NCBI GenBank assembly: GCA_946184215.1
Contig: CAMHER010000036.1
Location: 1-13,436, forward strand
Direction of reading: 5' to 3'
DNA length: 13,436 nt
Origin: an uncultured Clostridia bacterium
GTDB lineage: Bacteria > Bacillota > Clostridia > Oscillospirales > Oscillospiraceae
How positions within the stretch are numbered: the stretch's first letter is position 1; each line of letters opens with the position of its first letter. This document shows positions 12,150 to 13,436 of this stretch, one piece after another. The translations under genes were made by a program, and so were the position numbers. The notes under the pieces are model-generated. The model did not search any database. It worked only from the letters and a program-made list of their open reading frames with translations, and was not told where the DNA came from.

Positions 12150-13436
12150 TGAGTTCCTCCCATTTTTCATATAAAGCCATCAGCTTTTCATCCAGTTCTT
12201 CCTTCTGCGCAGCAAGCTCCATCAGCTTTTGATAGTCCGAGGCGTTCTCCGCCTCCTCGCGTGCAAGAGCCGCGAGCTTTTCCTCCAGCGCGGCGATCTC
12301 TTTCTCCGTCCTGGCGATCTGCCGCTCGGCGTTGGCCGGCCGGGGCGGGCGCGTATCGCGCTTTTCCTTCTTCTCGCTGCGCTCGGCGTTCCGGCTGAAC
12401 ACGGCCTGGCGGTCACGCCACTCGCCGTATTCCTTCCAGCCGCCGCGAAAGTCGCTCAGCCGGCCGTTCTCCAGCGTCCAGATGCGGGTGGCGAAGCGCT
12501 CGATGAAAAAGCGGTCGTGCGAGACGAACAGCAGCGTCTGCTCGTAATCGGCCAGCGCGTCCTCGATCCACTCGCGGCTGGCGATGTCGAGATGGTTGGT
12601 CGGCTCGTCGAGGATCAGAAGATTGATCTCCCCGCCCATGAGCATGCACAGCCGCAGGCGGCTTTTTTCTCCGCCGGAGAGCGTGGCGACGGTCTTGAAC
12701 ACGTCCTCGCCACGAAAGCCGAAGGCCGCGAGACGGTCGCGCGCCTCCTGCGGCTGCACCCGGCATTCCCAGAGCATCGTGTCAAGCATCGTCCTTCTCT
12801 CGTCGGCGAAGCGTACGATCTGCGGCAGATAGGCCGTCTTGATTGCGGGACCGCGGTAGATATAGCCCGCGTCGGGCGTCTCCTCGCCCATGAGCAGCTT
12901 CAGAAAGCTCGTCTTTCCCGCACCGTTGTCGCCGATGAGGGCGATGCGCTCGCCGCCCGTTACCTCCAGCGAGACGCCGGAGAACAGCACCCGGCCGGAA
13001 AAGCCCTTTTCCAGCCCGTCCGCCACAATGACCTCGTCGCCTGAAAACTCGCGCTCGCGGAATTTGACGGAGAGCTTTCTCGCCTCGCTGGGCTTTTCGG
13101 TCTTCGACAGGCGCTCAATGCGCTTTTCCATGGAAAAGGCCCGCTTGTGCAGCTTGTCCGCGCCCATAAAGGCCCAGAGGTGCAGCTTGTCCGCCGCGCG
13201 CTGCAGCTGCTCGATCTTGGCCTGATCCTTTTCGTACTGCTTGAGCTTTTCCTCAAAGCGGCGCTGCCGTTCGACGACAAAAAAGCTGTAATTGCCGCTG
13301 TAAAACTCCGCTTTTCCGTCCACAATCTCAATGCAGCGCTGTGCGACCGTGTCAAGGAAATAGCGGTCGTGGCTGATCGCAAGCACCGTGCCGCGAAAGT
13401 GAAGGATGTAATCCTCCAGCCACTCGGTGGCGTGGA
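12142..13436 (-). CDS. ABC-F family ATPase, YdiF/Uup-like (5' part outside window)
   Basis: The C-terminal 430 or so residues of a duplicated ABC ATPase without membrane segments, a group acting on the ribosome in translation or antibiotic protection. The usual length is about 600-650, so roughly the first 200 residues, including the first Walker A, are missing. From the right edge, the frame reads the end of ATPase 1 (HATEWLEDYI..TVLAISHDRYFLD, with its switch histidine). Next come the charged helical inter-domain linker (about 13050-13290) and ATPase 2, with Walker A GDNGAGKTS (near 12910-12935), signature LSGGEKSRLRL (near 12650-12685), Walker B LLILDEPTNHLD (near 12590-12626) and SHDRFF. 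The protein ends in a charged coiled-coil tail (EKEIAALEEKLAALAREEAE), as in Uup/YdiF members. The linker looks short, so a resistance-type arm is not evident. It is the first visible gene of the operon with the YdcF-like and PAP2 genes. The GTG at 13386 is internal, not a start. Confidence 0.92.
   Translation of the reverse strand, partial: HATEWLEDYILHFRGTVLAISHDRYFLDTVAQRCIEIVDGKAEFYSGNYSFFVVERQRRFEEKLKQYEKDQAKIEQLQRAADKLHLWAFMGADKLHKRAFSMEKRIERLSKTEKPSEARKLSVKFREREFSGDEVIVADGLEKGFSGRVLFSGVSLEVTGGERIALIGDNGAGKTSFLKLLMGEETPDAGYIYRGPAIKTAYLPQIVRFADERRTMLDTMLWECRVQPQEARDRLAAFGFRGEDVFKTVATLSGGEKSRLRLCMLMGGEINLLILDEPTNHLDIASREWIEDALADYEQTLLFVSHDRFFIERFATRIWTLENGRLSDFRGGWKEYGEWRDRQAVFSRNAERSEKKEKRDTRPPRPANAERQIARTEKEIAALEEKLAALAREEAENASDYQKLMELAAQKEELDEKLMALYEKWEELNG
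12156..12161 (-). promoter_or_regulatory. Ribosome binding site fixing the YdcF-like start at 12149
   Basis: On the minus strand GGGAGG lies 6 nt before the ATG at 12149, inside the last codons of the ABC-F gene. It supports the overlapping start over the longer reading frame. Confidence 0.8.

Noticed and set aside
11247..12152. A 301-codon plus-strand frame opposite the YdcF-like gene
   Set aside because: It mirrors a gene with clear membrane segments and DUF218 motifs, and its own translation is low-complexity and unrecognised.
12150..12170. A longer start for the YdcF-like protein at 12170
   Set aside because: The ribosome site GGGAGG lies downstream of that ATG and is correctly spaced for the ATG at 12149.
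12142..13436. The ABC-F gene as an antibiotic-resistance (ribosome protection) determinant
   Set aside because: The visible inter-domain linker is not obviously extended, and the tail resembles housekeeping Uup/YdiF proteins. The genomic context is not a resistance island, and the missing 5' part prevents a firm call.

Overview
The window looks like core chromosome of a GC-rich Bacillota (Clostridia) bacterium. A PolC-type replicative polymerase places it in the low-GC Gram-positive lineage, yet base composition and codon use are GC-rich, with many long antisense shadow frames. This combination, together with consensus TTGACA/TATAAT promoters and short U-tailed terminators, fits a gut Oscillospiraceae-like organism. 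That placement is inference. I see no phage, plasmid, CRISPR, tRNA or rRNA genes.

Layout, left to right. (1) The 3' part of polC (+) ends in an intrinsic terminator. It is followed by a 162-bp imperfect palindrome that looks like a MITE or REP-type element, then a short GAAACT tandem repeat. (2) A PLP-dependent threonine aldolase family gene (-) diverges from a small XRE-type helix-turn-helix gene (+) with a histone-H1-like Lys/Ala/Thr linker. The two share a divergent promoter region with a palindrome on the aldolase -10. (3) A convergent duplicated P-loop ATPase gene (-) of unknown role diverges from a HAD phosphatase gene (+). (4) guaB (+, IMP dehydrogenase) has its own promoter buried in the end of the HAD gene, a leader hairpin and a terminator. 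It is followed by an L-cysteine desulfidase/UPF0597 family gene (+). (5) A membrane-anchored type B carboxylesterase gene (+) has a strong promoter and an operator-like palindrome at its transcription start. (6) Convergent to it, a minus-strand operon runs ABC-F ATPase (cut by the right edge), then a DUF218/YdcF-like membrane protein, then a PAP2 membrane phosphatase.

Most genes here are separate housekeeping or metabolic units: DNA replication, GMP synthesis, amino-acid breakdown and translation. The only clear operon is ABC-F / YdcF-like / PAP2, with an 8-nt start-stop overlap between the first two. The YdcF-like and PAP2 pair may act on envelope lipid carriers, which is inference from family knowledge.

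I did not find a convincing new multi-gene system. The items most worth a second look are the XRE/H1-like fusion protein, the palindromic repeat element, the operator-like palindromes at two promoters, the degenerate second P-loop in the duplicated ATPase, and the membrane-tethered esterase.
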